Shown here piece after piece: positions 45,283 to 55,705 of a DNA stretch of 64,000 nucleotides. The notes below the pieces were generated by a model. That model did no database searches. It had not been told where the DNA came from and was given only the letters and a program-made list of their open reading frames with translations. Numbering within the stretch: the first letter of the stretch is position 1; each line of letters begins with the position of its first letter. The DNA is from Selaginella moellendorffii (lineage: Eukaryota > Streptophyta > Lycopodiopsida > Selaginellales > Selaginellaceae): assembly GCF_000143415.4 (NCBI RefSeq), contig NW_003314285.1:905451-969450 (forward strand), written 5' to 3'. The translations under genes were made by a program, and so were the position numbers.

Positions 45283-45406
45283 CGCGACCGCGAGTTTGAA
45301 GCACTCATGGAAAAAGAGCGGGCTACCAGGTTTATACATGGGCGAGAGGGAACAAGTTTTCTAGGGTTGGCGCCTCTAGGCTTGATCTATCGGGGGATCC
45401 GGTGGC

Positions 45407-46952
45407 ATGGCAGAGAATGCGCAGCGGATGCTCACTCGTGCCGCTGCTAGGAAGTCGCAAGCTGAATCCAAGCGCGCCGCCGTCTCCTCCGATGCCGTTC
45501 CTCCAGCGAAGAAGCGTCGGCCGCTAGGGATCTTGCCAAACAGCGCTCCAGGCGTCTCTGCGAAATCCCGGAGCGCGGTTGCCGGGAAGAAAAAAGCCGC
45601 CTCAAATGCTCCGGAGGAAGGTATGTCTTTTGGGCTTGCTTGTACCGACCCTTTGCTTAGATCGATGGCTCATGGAAAAGTTTTTCTCCACAGTCGTGCT
45701 CAAGGGCGTGAAAGACATCGACGATTCACATGACAATCCTCAAATGTGTAGCGTGTATGCTCCGGATATCTTCGACTACATTCGCAGGAGTGAGGTCAGT
45801 GTGCCATTCATCTCTCGGAACTTTTCCTTTCGGTTCTTACGTTCTATACAGGTCAGACAGAAATATAATCCAGACTACATGCAAGTGATCCAGACTGACA
45901 TCAATGCTAATATGCGAGCTATCCTTGTAGACTGGCTAGTTGAGGTGAGAAGTTCTTTTCTTTCCGCGAGGTAACATAGTCTATGATTGTACAGGTAGCG
46001 GAGGAATACAAACTCGTCCCAGATACGCTCTATCTCACAGTTTCTTACGTCGATCAATACCTGTCGGCAAATCATGTCACCCGTCAAACGCTGCAATTGC
46101 TTGGAGTTTCCTGTATGCTAATAGCCTCGTAAGTTCGTCGCAACGCGATGTGAAAGCTTATTCTCTAATGGCCTTTCCAGCAAGTACGAGGAGATCTGTG
46201 CACCGCAAGTAGAAGACTTTTGCTACATCACAGACAATACTTACACGAGGGAGGAAGTCTTAGACATGGAAAGGAAAGTCTTGCGGCATCTGCGTTTTGA
46301 TCTCGCTGTCCCTACGACAAAAACTTTTTTAAGGTGCGCGCGATATTTGCAAGCGTTTGATGAGGTTTATATTTGTCTTGTTTTTCAGGAGATTTATCAG
46401 AGCTGCTCAAAGTTCTTACCAGGTCGGGATCTCTAGTCTATAATCGCTGTTCGAGTTCCTCTGACGGAGATTTGTCCATGTTTCAGGTCCCGTCACTGCA
46501 ACTGGAATTCTTGGGGAACTACCTGGCAGAGCTTACGCTGTTGGAATATAACTTTCTGAAATTTTCTTCTTCACTTGTAGCGGCGTCAATTGTTTTTCTG
46601 GCCAGGATCACGATAGACTCTTCTGCAAGGCCTTGGGTATGCAATCCTGTATCGCTGTATGCATCACTGACTTGTTTCTGTTGTTCAGAGCACTACATTG
46701 CAGCATTACAGTGGATACCGACCGTCACAACTTGAGGCGTGCGTTCTGGCAATTCACGGCCTCCAAACAAAGAGTAGTACACTACCTGGCGTTCGGGAAA
46801 AGTACAAGCAGCACAAGGTATAATCGATTCTGTGCAGTGCAATTCAATCGCTTGACATTCCTGAACGCTTGCAGTTCAAGTGCGTGGCTACTCTACAGCC
46901 GCCTCCCGTGCTGTTCTTCCAATACTTCGACGATAGCACGCTAGAGAGCTAG
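45407..46952 (+). CDS. A-type cyclin (CYCA3-like)
   Basis: Partner of CDKA in S-phase/G2 control; nuclear. Nine exons: 45407-45620, 45694-45794, 45852-45944, 45995-46128, 46181-46333, 46389-46422, 46487-46636, 46689-46817, 46875-46952 (1086 nt, 361 aa). The N-terminus has a destruction box RRPLGILPN and basic nuclear-import stretches ([18 protein letters not shown]). The cyclin box carries [30 protein letters not shown] and [19 protein letters not shown]; the last is typical of A-type cyclins. The C-terminal cyclin fold follows ([20 protein letters not shown]). Two E2F-type sites lie just upstream. The short N-terminus and gene length favour the CYCA3 group; a full phylogeny would settle it. 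Confidence 0.93.
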
Positions 46953-47216
46953 TTATATGTGACCGGACTGTCACTACTTCGTCGACTGTGGGCTTAGAAG
47001 GCGAGCCGAGCGGCATATTTAACTTCTCCTTGCGAGCTGGAGAAACTTTCTGCCAGTCTCCGCTGAAACTAATCATCGCGTTGCGCGATAAGTGCTGTAA
47101 ATTCGTTTTTTGGAAGGCTGCTCCAGCGAGCCTCTGGAATCAACTCTCATATAGCTATGTTTTTTTCCAGCAACTTTTGATAGATGCTTGAGCTTTCTGG
47201 GCTCACTCTTAAGCAG

Positions 47217-47576
47217 CTATCCCTTTATTGGCGAGCCACAGGAAGGACAATACCTGAAGCTTGGGCTCAAGGGAGTGGAGCAAGACCAGCATTTGAGCGG
47301 GGCTTTGCTTTCTTCCATGAACTTAGAACTTAGATCAGCTCCAGGTGAGCGCGGCTGAATGGTTGCTACATCTGCAGGAACTAGGAGGCCACAATCATTG
47401 CAGGAAATTCCAGGCCCTTTGGCCGGCCACCTCCACACGGGCACAAAGAACGCCTTCAACACCTTGTCATAATCCACTAGGTCTGCAGGCCCTCCACAAC
47501 GAAGACACCGTGCGGCATTTCTTTCAAGTACCTTTCGGACCTCGGCTGAGACTCCACCCAGGAAGAAGAAGAACAT
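47217..47576 (-). CDS. Zinc-ribbon domain protein
   Basis: A single-exon 119-residue protein with the plant-conserved start MFFFFLGGVSAEVRKVL. It has CxxC pairs: CLRCGGPADLV, CNDCGLLVP, CWSCSTP and CPSCGSPIKG. It therefore has four cysteine knuckles, enough for two Zn ribbons. VLKAFFVPVWRWP is also conserved in flowering-plant relatives. Function unknown; small Zn-binding adaptor by inference. It is convergent with the cyclin gene, whose stop is 264 bp away, and lies just 3' of the MOSC gene on the same strand. Confidence 0.85.
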   Translation of the reverse strand: MFFFFLGGVSAEVRKVLERNAARCLRCGGPADLVDYDKVLKAFFVPVWRWPAKGPGISCNDCGLLVPADVATIQPRSPGADLSSKFMEESKAPLKCWSCSTPLSPSFRYCPSCGSPIKG

Positions 47577-47837
47577 GGCAAAGAGCTAACCAAAACCCCA
47601 GTATGTGAGTAAAGTTATGCTTGCTTTTTTGCCTTTTTCATGAGGTGGCAGTGGAGTTTCATGCAAAATTGTGGGCTGTTAGTTCGTGCAGATGTAGTAA
47701 CATTCTACCTCATTTCATTTTAAGATCATGGAAAAAAATTAAAGTTCCACTCGAATGCTAGTTTTGCTCATCTCCCTTGGAAGCAAAGCTTCAGATATTG
47801 TCTTTTTTTGCTCAATAATAGAGTTCATAATATATCC

Positions 47838-47932
47838 CATCGCAACGAGTGTCCAAGGTCGGCTCAACTTCCATGTCTCTTGGTTGACTGTACGCATCTG
47901 CAAGTAAGTTCAAGCGGTGGAATTCCAAGTTT
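47838..47932 (-). pseudogene. Duplicated exon fragment of the MOSC gene
   Basis: About 95 bp, closely matching the penultimate exon start and the preceding intron end of the MOSC gene (48190-48285). Shared pieces: AAGGTCGGCTC, GTCTCTTGGTTGA, CTACAAGTAAGTTCAA-like and CCAAGTT. It lies in the 3' flank, is frame-broken, and is a tandem partial duplication. Confidence 0.7.
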
Positions 47933-47971
47933 TGTGTAACGTTTTGTTCAAATGGTATTTTTTTCACAACT

Positions 47972-49250
47972 TCACACAGATGGGACTTGCAAAGTTTCCT
48001 CCACTCGAACTGGATCTCCAACACGAACTAACTCGTTCTTCTTCGCCATGGACTCCACGCAAACAGCGTTTTGGCCGAAGAAAACCTGCACTTGTAAACA
48101 AAGGTCAGGCAAGTTATGTTAACGTTTCAAAGAACTTACCTTGTTTTTCACAGATTGAACAGCGCATAGCATCTCTCCCTTGCGGAACTCCATGAGTGTC
48201 AAGGTCGGCTCGGCTCCCATCTCGGTTGTCTCTTGGTTGATTGTAGGTATCTACAAGTAAGTTCAAACAGTGGGAATCCCAAGTTCTCTAAGCTCAGGCG
48301 AACCTTGCATCTGGAACAAAGCTTTACTCCGTGAAAGGTCAGGTCTTTGATCTTAAACGTCCGCCAGGTATCCTCTGCGAAGGGTTCGCAGCCCTCGACG
48401 ATTATACTGCACAGAGGTAAATGCAAACAAAACCAGACAGCAAAATCTTCTTACTTTGGCCTGAACCGATTCATAGGAAGTTGATTCCGCAAGCGCTTGT
48501 TCACAGCGTCAAGAGAAGCCTGCGGAAGATCAAAGAGAGAACTTTGGGCTAGAAACGAACCTGGGAAGCAACGAGAAATGGAAAACCATCGGTGAAGGAG
48601 GCTTTGTATCCGTCAGCATACTCGGTATCAGTCGGTCGCTCCATCGCAGCTATCACCACGCACTTGTCTGCGTTTAAATCTCTGTCAAACATTTCTTACC
48701 AGGATCTAGACGCACAAGGTGGCAAGTTCTTCCAAGATAAGCGGAGAACCACTTGTGTGCTGCTGTTCCCTCGTCCAGTGCTACGCCAGACCACTCCCAC
48801 ACCGAAGCATGGACTTTCTCTTTGCTGCCAAACAAAGGGACTTGAAGCGTGGTCTCCATTCCCGGGGCTTGGAATGCTACGAAGAAGAAAGAGTAAGTTC
48901 TTTTTTTCTTGTGCTCCTTCTGCTTACACACTGAAGAATTCGCTGGTAGAGACTGTAGAGGAGCAGTGAAAAGCTCGGGAGGCATAATTGGCTGGATCAA
49001 AGCAAGCTTTGGCTCCACTCTTTGGGTGAGCATCCTTCCTCTGTCATTGACAACAAGCCAGTGCCTATCCCATCGAAATCCTGTTCTTCAAGGATTAGTT
49101 TTCTTCGTTTTTTCGCAGGCAATGCGAGCTCCAAGAAATTCATTCAATCTTACCAGTCGGGCAGATCGCGGCAGCGTCAATCTCGATCCCTTTGCACGAC
49201 TTGACTGGGTAGACAAAGAGCGACTTGACGACCATGGCCGAGTCCTCCAT
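47972..49250 (-). CDS. MOSC-domain molybdenum-cofactor protein (mARC-like)
   Basis: Related to mitochondrial amidoxime-reducing component; a Moco-sulfurase C-terminal-type protein. Eight exons: 49250-49154, 49080-48928, 48876-48700, 48679-48561, 48519-48455, 48406-48304, 48250-48140, 48085-47972 (939 nt, 312 aa). The N-terminal beta-barrel has VVKSLFVYPVKSCKGIEID, RWDRHWLVVNDRGRMLTQR and PKLALIQ. The MOSC core has MNRFRPNIIVEGCEPFAEDT and VKLCSRCKIPTINQETTEMG, including the conserved Cys expected to hold molybdenum. The end is FFGQNAVC...VRVGDPVRV. Length matches plant homologues. Predicted role: reduction of N-hydroxylated compounds using cytochrome b5 and its reductase. A fragment of its penultimate exon is duplicated downstream. 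It is divergent from the gene at 49355. Confidence 0.92.
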
Positions 49251-49354
49251 AGCCACCGCTAGAGAAGCTTCTATCGAAGGTTCGATCCAAACTCTATTAT
49301 CTGGTGTCGTGTAAATGGGCGAGACGGCTCTAGGGCTTTGCGGAGGAGACGACA
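49251..49354. promoter_or_regulatory. Bidirectional promoter MOSC / ENOD93-like
   Basis: Only 104 bp separate the two divergent ATGs, so the promoters must overlap the leaders. No TATA box is seen. Confidence 0.45.
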
Positions 49355-49639
49355 ATGGCGGAGGATCAAGCGCAAGCGCGAGCTCGCGAGAGGATGGAGG
49401 CGACCAACCAAGCGACGATAGCGGGCGCCAAGGGCGCGCTTCTGTCGACGGCGATCACTGCTCCAATTGTGCTCTTGTCGGCGCGGAAATTCGAGTGGGT
49501 GAGGAAGAATATCAAGCCCACTGGGCGGGCGATCCTGGTTTGCTTCCCAGCGGTGGGGACGTTCTTCGTTGTGGCGGATAAATCGATCCTTAAGAGCGCC
49601 CGCGATACATCGCTCGCCAGGATCCAGAACAAAACCTAG
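49355..49639 (+). CDS. Early nodulin 93 (ENOD93)-like small membrane protein
   Basis: 94 aa, single exon. A charged N-terminus (MAEDQAQARARERMEATNQA) is followed by two hydrophobic helices (GALLSTAITAPIVLLSA and GRAILVCFPAVGTFFVVADK) and the family end motif ADKSILKSARD. The family occurs widely in plants, is induced in nodules and by nitrogen, and flowering-plant members are mitochondrial membrane proteins tied to respiration. Assignment rests on the ADKxIL-x-AR motif and the two-helix layout; overall identity looks modest. Confidence 0.75.
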   Translation: MAEDQAQARARERMEATNQATIAGAKGALLSTAITAPIVLLSARKFEWVRKNIKPTGRAILVCFPAVGTFFVVADKSILKSARDTSLARIQNKT

Positions 49640-50296
49640 ATAAAAATGAAATTGTTTTTAACCCTTTGGGTTTGGAATGCCACATTTAGGTATGGGTTTT
49701 TGGAAAAATTCTTTCTAGCAAAATTTGAGTTTCGCACTTAGACTTTTTTTTTTTTTTTTCTGATGTAGTGCTCACACTTCAGGCACCGGCAGGTCGGGCG
49801 GCATGGTTTGCGTTCCTTGTGTGTTGTATTTTCATGTTATGATTTAACAATGGCTTGCTTGTTTGGAATCTTTTTCATCGCTGAAAAATTCTTGTGTGGT
49901 TTTAAGCCGGGCGTGATGAACAGCTCTGGTATTCGTATGAGCAGTTTTGTCTGCAGCATTCTCAACGGCGTGGACGCCCACGGTACAGAGCAAACACTCC
50001 ATCTCGCCTACGACAAGCTCGTAAAAGAACCTTCTCTTATGGCATTGACTGTGTTGACTTTTTATTGACTTTCATTGACTTTATGAACGTGAACTTATCC
50101 GATTTTGAGCGGAGATCTCGATTGAACTCAAGGATCCGGGTGGCGCTCCTGCAGCCTGAATATTTCTGGATTATTGACTTTCAATGATACCGTTTCATTA
50201 GGGTTTACAACTCAAAAGACTTTGCATTGAATTAGTTTGACCTAAGAGTTTAATATATTTGCCACACGGATCACCTGGAGCTGCCAGGAGCATAGG
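49640..50296. other. Intergenic, ENOD93-like / isoamylase
   Basis: About 650 bp with a T-run at 49745-49760 and a short open frame at 49808-50068 without recognisable product. TTGACT-type words recur at 50047-50085 and 50170-50190 (W-box core TTGAC), which could be part of the isoamylase promoter. No gene. Confidence 0.4.
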
Positions 50297-53200
50297 ATGG
50301 ATATGGCGCTGCGAGGCCTAGGCGATTCCATGGCGGCGCGTCTTGACCTTGGAAATGTAAGTATTTGTAGCTCGGGCTTGTGAATCTGCCTGCTTGGCTC
50401 AAGAAATCTCTCTGATCGCATTGCATTGCGTGAAATTTCGGGTCTAGGTGTTACTCCCCGCTCGCTCCTCGCGGAGATGGGGGAGACCGACACTCGATCG
50501 GAAGTGTCGAAGTGGCTGGAGTGGGAGGTGTCGAGCACAAGGGCAAAACTCTGGCGTTCCTACACAAGAACAGGATAGAAAATCTCAGCAGGATGGGGCT
50601 CAGTATATGTTTCACGCCGAAAGTGGTGGCCAGGTCCGTGAATTTTCTTTTTTTCTTTTTTTGCACGAGAACATCGTGTGATCGTGAATTTCTACTGAAG
50701 GTCAGAGTTTCTGTCCAAGAGAACTCGCTAAAATACATGGTGAATGTTGAGGCGAACTTACCCGATATCTTTCCAGGCGAGTCTCCTATTCTTCTTCACT
50801 GGGTAACTTTTTGTTTTGTTTTGTTTTGTTTTGTGTTTTTTTTTTTTTTTTTTTTTCACGAACGTCTAGACTCTGGTAACTTGACAGGGCCTCTTCAGGT
50901 CTGATTCCACTGACTGGGTGCTTCTTGAGCCCAACGATGCTCCTGCGAGTACAAAATTTCTTGGTGGAAAGTAAGAAAAGTTCTCTCATATCAATTATCT
51001 GCGTTAAACATAGATTTTATTTGATTTGTTCGCACAGAAACGAGGCAATGCAAACACCTATGCAGCAGCTCGCATCCTGTGTTCAAACTCTACAGCTCGA
51101 GCTTCCTTTAAACATGGCACCTTTTTACGTTAGCTTCGTCCTCTGCAAGCCAGCGTCCAAGGACAGCGAAGACATGTGGATCAAGTAGGCCTTTTCTCCC
51201 TGCATCGTGTTCTAACGTTTCCTCAGAAGCAACTCCGGCTCAAACTTTTGCGTCCCTTTGGGACTGCGCACTGGACGCCCCGATCCTCTCGGCGTAACTC
51301 TAGAAGCGGATGGTTCCGCTAACTTTGCTCTGTATTCCAAAAATGCTGCAAACGTTACGCTCTGCCTCTATGGCCCGGAAGACATTGAGCCAGCAGTAAG
51401 TTCCTGTGCGTATGTTTTCTTCTTGTTAACATTCCTAAGTGTATAGATGGAAATTGATCTCGAGTCTGTCACTCATAGAACTGGAGACGTCTGGCACGTA
51501 CAACTTCCAAGCATTGAAGGTTTTATCAGCTATGGTTACAGATGTAGAGTGAGTGGCGATCTCGTTTATCAGATCAAGTTACTAACAGGTATTCCAAACA
51601 GGGTGATGAAACCTGGGAAAATGGGAATCGTTTCCATAAGCGTCGCATTCTATTAGACCCTTACGCCAAGTTTGTTTCTCCATTCATCCCAGGCCAAGGT
51701 ACTGAGCTTTTGTTCTTTTTCTCCCTGAAAATATGAAGTGTTATCGTGTAGAGGAACTGCCATCGCCTGCTACTGCTCTAGGCTTACTGCCAACAAATGT
51801 GCCGACGTTTGACTGGGAAGAGGAATCATCCCCTTGGTATTAGATTCCAAAACCATTGCTAGTTTCTAATGTATGAGCTTTTCAGTATTCCCCTGGAACA
51901 AGTTGTTGCCTACAGACTAGATGTCGCAGGGTTTACAAGTCATTCCTCCTGTGGGCTGGACGAGCGATTGCGTGGTACATTTTTGGGACTGGTTGAAAAG
52001 ATATCACATTTTCAGTCTCTTGGTAAGAAGGCAGGCTAAGGTTCGTTTTGCTAATTCTGGTTGAACATGAAGGTGTTAATACGGTTATTGTACGTCCAAT
52101 TTTCTCTTACGATAGATCTCAAGGTCCCTATTATCCTTTCAGGTATGAAATCTCAAACTGAAATAATTTGATTCGACTTTTCAATGCTTTTCATAGCTTT
52201 TTCTCTCCAATGGAAGACTATGGTTCTGGTAGTAGTAGTCTGGATGCAAGCATCTCCTTCAAGGAAATGGTGAAAGCGCTACACAAAAATGGCATTGAGG
52301 TGACGCTGCTCTTTGTTTTGTTTTCTCTAAAGGTTATTTTATGTAGTTGATCTTGGACGTGGTGTATACACACACTTCTGAGAAAGGAGACGAGGATCCG
52401 GAAACTGTATCTTTTCGTGGAATTGATAATCAAACTTACTACATTCTTGACAAACAAAAACGGTATGCAAGTCATTTCATTCAAGGTGTTTATAGTTCCG
52501 TGTCGTTAAATGCTTAGGATTTTGCAATCAAAGTTCGGTGCTGCGAACGTTTTCAACTGTAACCATCCTGCGGTACACAAAGTGGTGAGTGTGGATTCCT
52601 TTTTGTATTACAGCTTCCTTGTTTTTCAGGTTGTGGATAGTTTACGTTATTGGGTCGAAGAATACCATGTAGACGGATTTTGTTTTGTCAATGCTCGTGA
52701 TCTCACGAGAGGACCGCATGGAGAGGAGCTCTCTCGGCCACTTCTTCTCGAAGCTATCACTTTTGATCCCGTCCTTGCATCTACGAAACTGATTGCGGAT
52801 CCGTACTCACCATTGTCTTCTGTTCCCGAGGTAATTCATGTGTAAGTTTGTTTCTCACTCTGTTTCCTCTGTGTTTTATTCTTCCAGCCTCTCAAGTTTC
52901 CACACTGGAAACGGTGGTGCGAATGCAACATAAACTTTCAAATGGATATGACTAGTTTCTTTCGAGGTGAACAAGGAAAGTTGAGTGATCTCGCAACCAG
53001 AATTTGCGGAAGGTATGATTAATAACTTTTCAGTAAGATTAAGAAAGTGCTTTCTTTCCAGTGCTGATATGTTTGCAGATGAGCGAGGGCCATCTTTTTC
53101 TCTAAACCACATAACGAATGCATATGGGTTCTCAAGGCTATCAGATTCAACATCTAACAGGTTAGAAGAAACATGATATGCTTTCAGAGGACTGATAAAT

Positions 53201-54197
53201 TATGTTACAATCAACAGTGAAAATGCGTGTGTGTCTCAGAAAACAAGGTAAGCATTGTTTTCGTTGTGTGTGTTTGAACTAACGTTCTTAGCAGCAAAAC
53301 GGAGCCAAATGTCGAACTTCAGGTATTTTAGACCCCGAAAATTGATTGTGCCTCATTTCCTACTCCTTTGCAGCTCCACAATCTTCTTGTTACACAATTC
53401 TTGTCGCGAGGGACCCCCGTCTTAAATATGGGAGATGAATATGGACTTTTAGACGACGGCAAGGCTATGTAAGACTGTTTGTTTTTAGAGCAGTTCTTTA
53501 TCTAACACAAAATGTTAGACAATTTGACTGGCAGAAGCTAGCCTCCGCAACGCACACAGTTAATCTTATTTCATCTCTTTCTTTATTGCGAAGTCAACAC
53601 GAGAGCCTATTACAGGTTTTAACATATGGCACGCGATCTCAATATCCCATCTGTGTTTTTACTTGTGGCAGAAGAACAAGTACGTAAGTTCAGAAATGAT
53701 CACATGGCACGGAGCAACATATGAGGAAGAACCTCTATGGACTGATCCAAACAGGTACAGTTCGTATATTTCGGAAAACTAACCTTGACAAATTCACTTG
53801 CAGTAAATTTCTCGCTGTCACTCTGGAAGACAATGATACTGGTGATCTCTGCATAGCTTTCAATGCAAGAGATGATGTCGTTGAATTGACTCTCACAGAA
53901 GAAGCAACATGGTATGCTAAGCTTGATCTTAGAATAAATCCCTCATTGTTTGTGTGTTTTGTTATTGCAGGCTTAGAATCATAGACACCACCTTACCTTA
54001 CCCAGAAACTATTGTTCTTAATGGAGCAGAACTAAGGTTGCCAGTTTCTGTAGTTACTTTCTCAAAGCATCTCACATTTTGTTTTCTTCAGCTCCGAAGC
54101 CGGCACCTCCAACGCCGGTGCCTCCTACAGTGTACAGCCATTCAGTGTTGTGGTGCTACGAGCAGGAAAATGCCAAGAACTAAAAGACCAAACTTGA
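50297..54197 (+). CDS. ISA2: Isoamylase-type starch debranching enzyme, non-catalytic subunit
   Basis: A regulatory partner of ISA1 in amylopectin trimming in plastids. Twenty-five exons from 50297 to 54197 (2562 nt, 853 aa). The first are 50297-50356, 50448-50633 and 50701-50802; the longest is 52630-52830; the last is 54092-54197. An Arg-rich transit-like N-terminus ([16 protein letters not shown]) leads to the plant ISA2-only region. CBM48: [22 protein letters not shown]13 barrel: [19 protein letters not shown]-like [16 protein letters not shown] and [12 protein letters not shown], where the catalytic Asp of active isoamylases (FRFDLA) is replaced. [11 protein letters not shown] and [19 protein letters not shown] are ISA2 hallmarks. 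A C-terminal beta domain ends [10 protein letters not shown]. The absence of catalytic acids is the family norm for ISA2, not a sign of decay. Confidence 0.93.
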
Positions 54198-54593
54198 GTG
54201 ACTAGAAAGCTATGAATGGGATTTTTGGTTTGAGGCCTTTGCGACTTTAGAATCCTTTTGACAAACCATATGATTCCAATTCACAACATTAAGCCCATAC
54301 CATATCTGTTTGAATTTACAGTCCACTTGGGCCGAACTTAAGAGCATGCCCACTTGAATCTACTTTTCTCCCTTACACACTCTCACTCATCTTCAATCTT
54401 TTGGTAATATTTACCTGCTAGAAGTGAAGGATAGAGGATGTGAGTCTCCGTCAACTTTTTCAGAATGACACTCATACACAGACGAAGAAAAGAAAGAAGA
54501 CGAGAAGTATCAAACTTTTGCAAGCTTTTAATTTAATCAATAACTTCATAATTATAAAATACGTTGAGATCGCGTATAGTTATTCCATTGCTA
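54198..54593. other. Convergent 3' region, ISA2 / dirigent
   Basis: About 400 bp between two convergent genes, AT-rich. It contains the 3' UTRs; no other feature. Confidence 0.45.
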
Positions 54594-55127
54594 TCACTCA
54601 AATGGAGGCCAGAAGACGTTCAAATCTACGCTGTAAGTCGTGTTGGTCGTCCTTATATCAACAGGAGTACTGCTCGCGAATCCCTGTGCAAAGAGAAAAT
54701 CACCAGTTCCACCAGAGATTGGAGCAACATCCTTCTTGGTGGGATCAATCTCGGAAGAAAACGTGAGCGTTCCCTTGTATTTCCCTTCGGTGAGCCGGAT
54801 GGTGAACGCCCAGCAAGTGCTAAGCCCATCCAGCTTACACACACTGCCAGTCCCACGGATTGATCCAATTACCTTGGAGTTAAAGTCCGGGGTCACGGTA
54901 ACGGGGTCGTCAAACACGATCATCGTGCCGTACGGGCCGCTGACCGGCGTGATCCCGGTCCCAATGTTTGTGAGGCCCAAGATGAGGATGAAATCGGTGA
55001 CGTTGAGCCGGTCTTGCCAGAAGATTTGGAATTTGTCCGAAGTATATCCCTTGGGAACCTTGCAAGCCACAACACAGAGAGCAATGCTAAGGAGGATTAT
55101 GAAAGAAATGCTTGAGATCTTTGCCAT
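54594..55127 (-). CDS. Dirigent protein
   Basis: A single-exon secreted protein of 177 aa. Signal peptide: MAKISSISFIILLSIALCVV. The eight-strand barrel features of the family are present: FWQDRLNVTDFILILGL, GPYGTMIVFDDPVT (conserved Asp-Asp), FNSKVIGSIRGTGS, CWAFTIRLTEGKYKGTLTF and APISGGTGDFLFAQGFA. Dirigents steer the coupling of monolignol radicals in lignan or lignin formation in the cell wall. The N-terminal HxY loop common in angiosperm pinoresinol dirigents is not evident, so stereo-specific lignan formation cannot be assumed. Potential N-glycosylation at NVT and NTT. Confidence 0.88.
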   Translation of the reverse strand: MAKISSISFIILLSIALCVVACKVPKGYTSDKFQIFWQDRLNVTDFILILGLTNIGTGITPVSGPYGTMIVFDDPVTVTPDFNSKVIGSIRGTGSVCKLDGLSTCWAFTIRLTEGKYKGTLTFSSEIDPTKKDVAPISGGTGDFLFAQGFASSTPVDIRTTNTTYSVDLNVFWPPFE

Positions 55128-55705
55128 CTCTTCCTTGTTTTTCTACGAGCTGAGAGATCAAAGCCTGGATTGGATTTCTAGCTTGGGACCTTGGAGATAT
55201 TAATATGCGGTAGAAATTCCTTTGACAAACATATGGTTCCAATTATCATAGGAATCAAATTATGATTCAAAGGTGACCAGAAACATGGGACTAAAGAACA
55301 ATTAGCAAGCTTCCATGTGTAGATAAGAAGATGCCAAAAGCATATTTTCGAACGTGATATTTTTACCCTTTTACCCTTGCCTCGCTGGCATCATCTGGAT
55401 CGTTGGATCCCAGCGCTTTGGACATTAGGGATTGCGTTTAGTCTCTGTGGAGGGGGCGAGAGCTTCAAGCGGTCGGGCGCGCGCTCGCTCGCTCGCTCGC
55501 TCGGTCGAGCGGATCGGCTAGTCCTAGCTCGTCAGGTTTCTCTGTTGCCGATCCGGATTCTCGGCTCTGGGGTTTGATATTCTCCTCTTTGATCGCTCCG
55601 GCACCCCACGCATTGTACTGTTTCTTCCTTGTCGTCTCCTTCTCTCTCGCGTGCTGGCTTTGGCGAGGCTGCATTTTGATTTCTCCTGTGTGCTCGCCAG
55701 GAATC
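55128..55705. other. Promoter side of dirigent and ACT genes
   Basis: A divergent intergenic region of 578 bp. It holds a GCTC run (GCTCGCTCGCTCGCTCGCTC, about 55482-55501) and pyrimidine-rich leader sequence before the ATG at 55706. Confidence 0.5.

Noticed and set aside
50512-50904. 130-codon plus-strand frame across ISA2 exons 2-4
   Set aside because: It runs through two clear introns and poly-T; the spliced frame gives the conserved isoamylase sequence.
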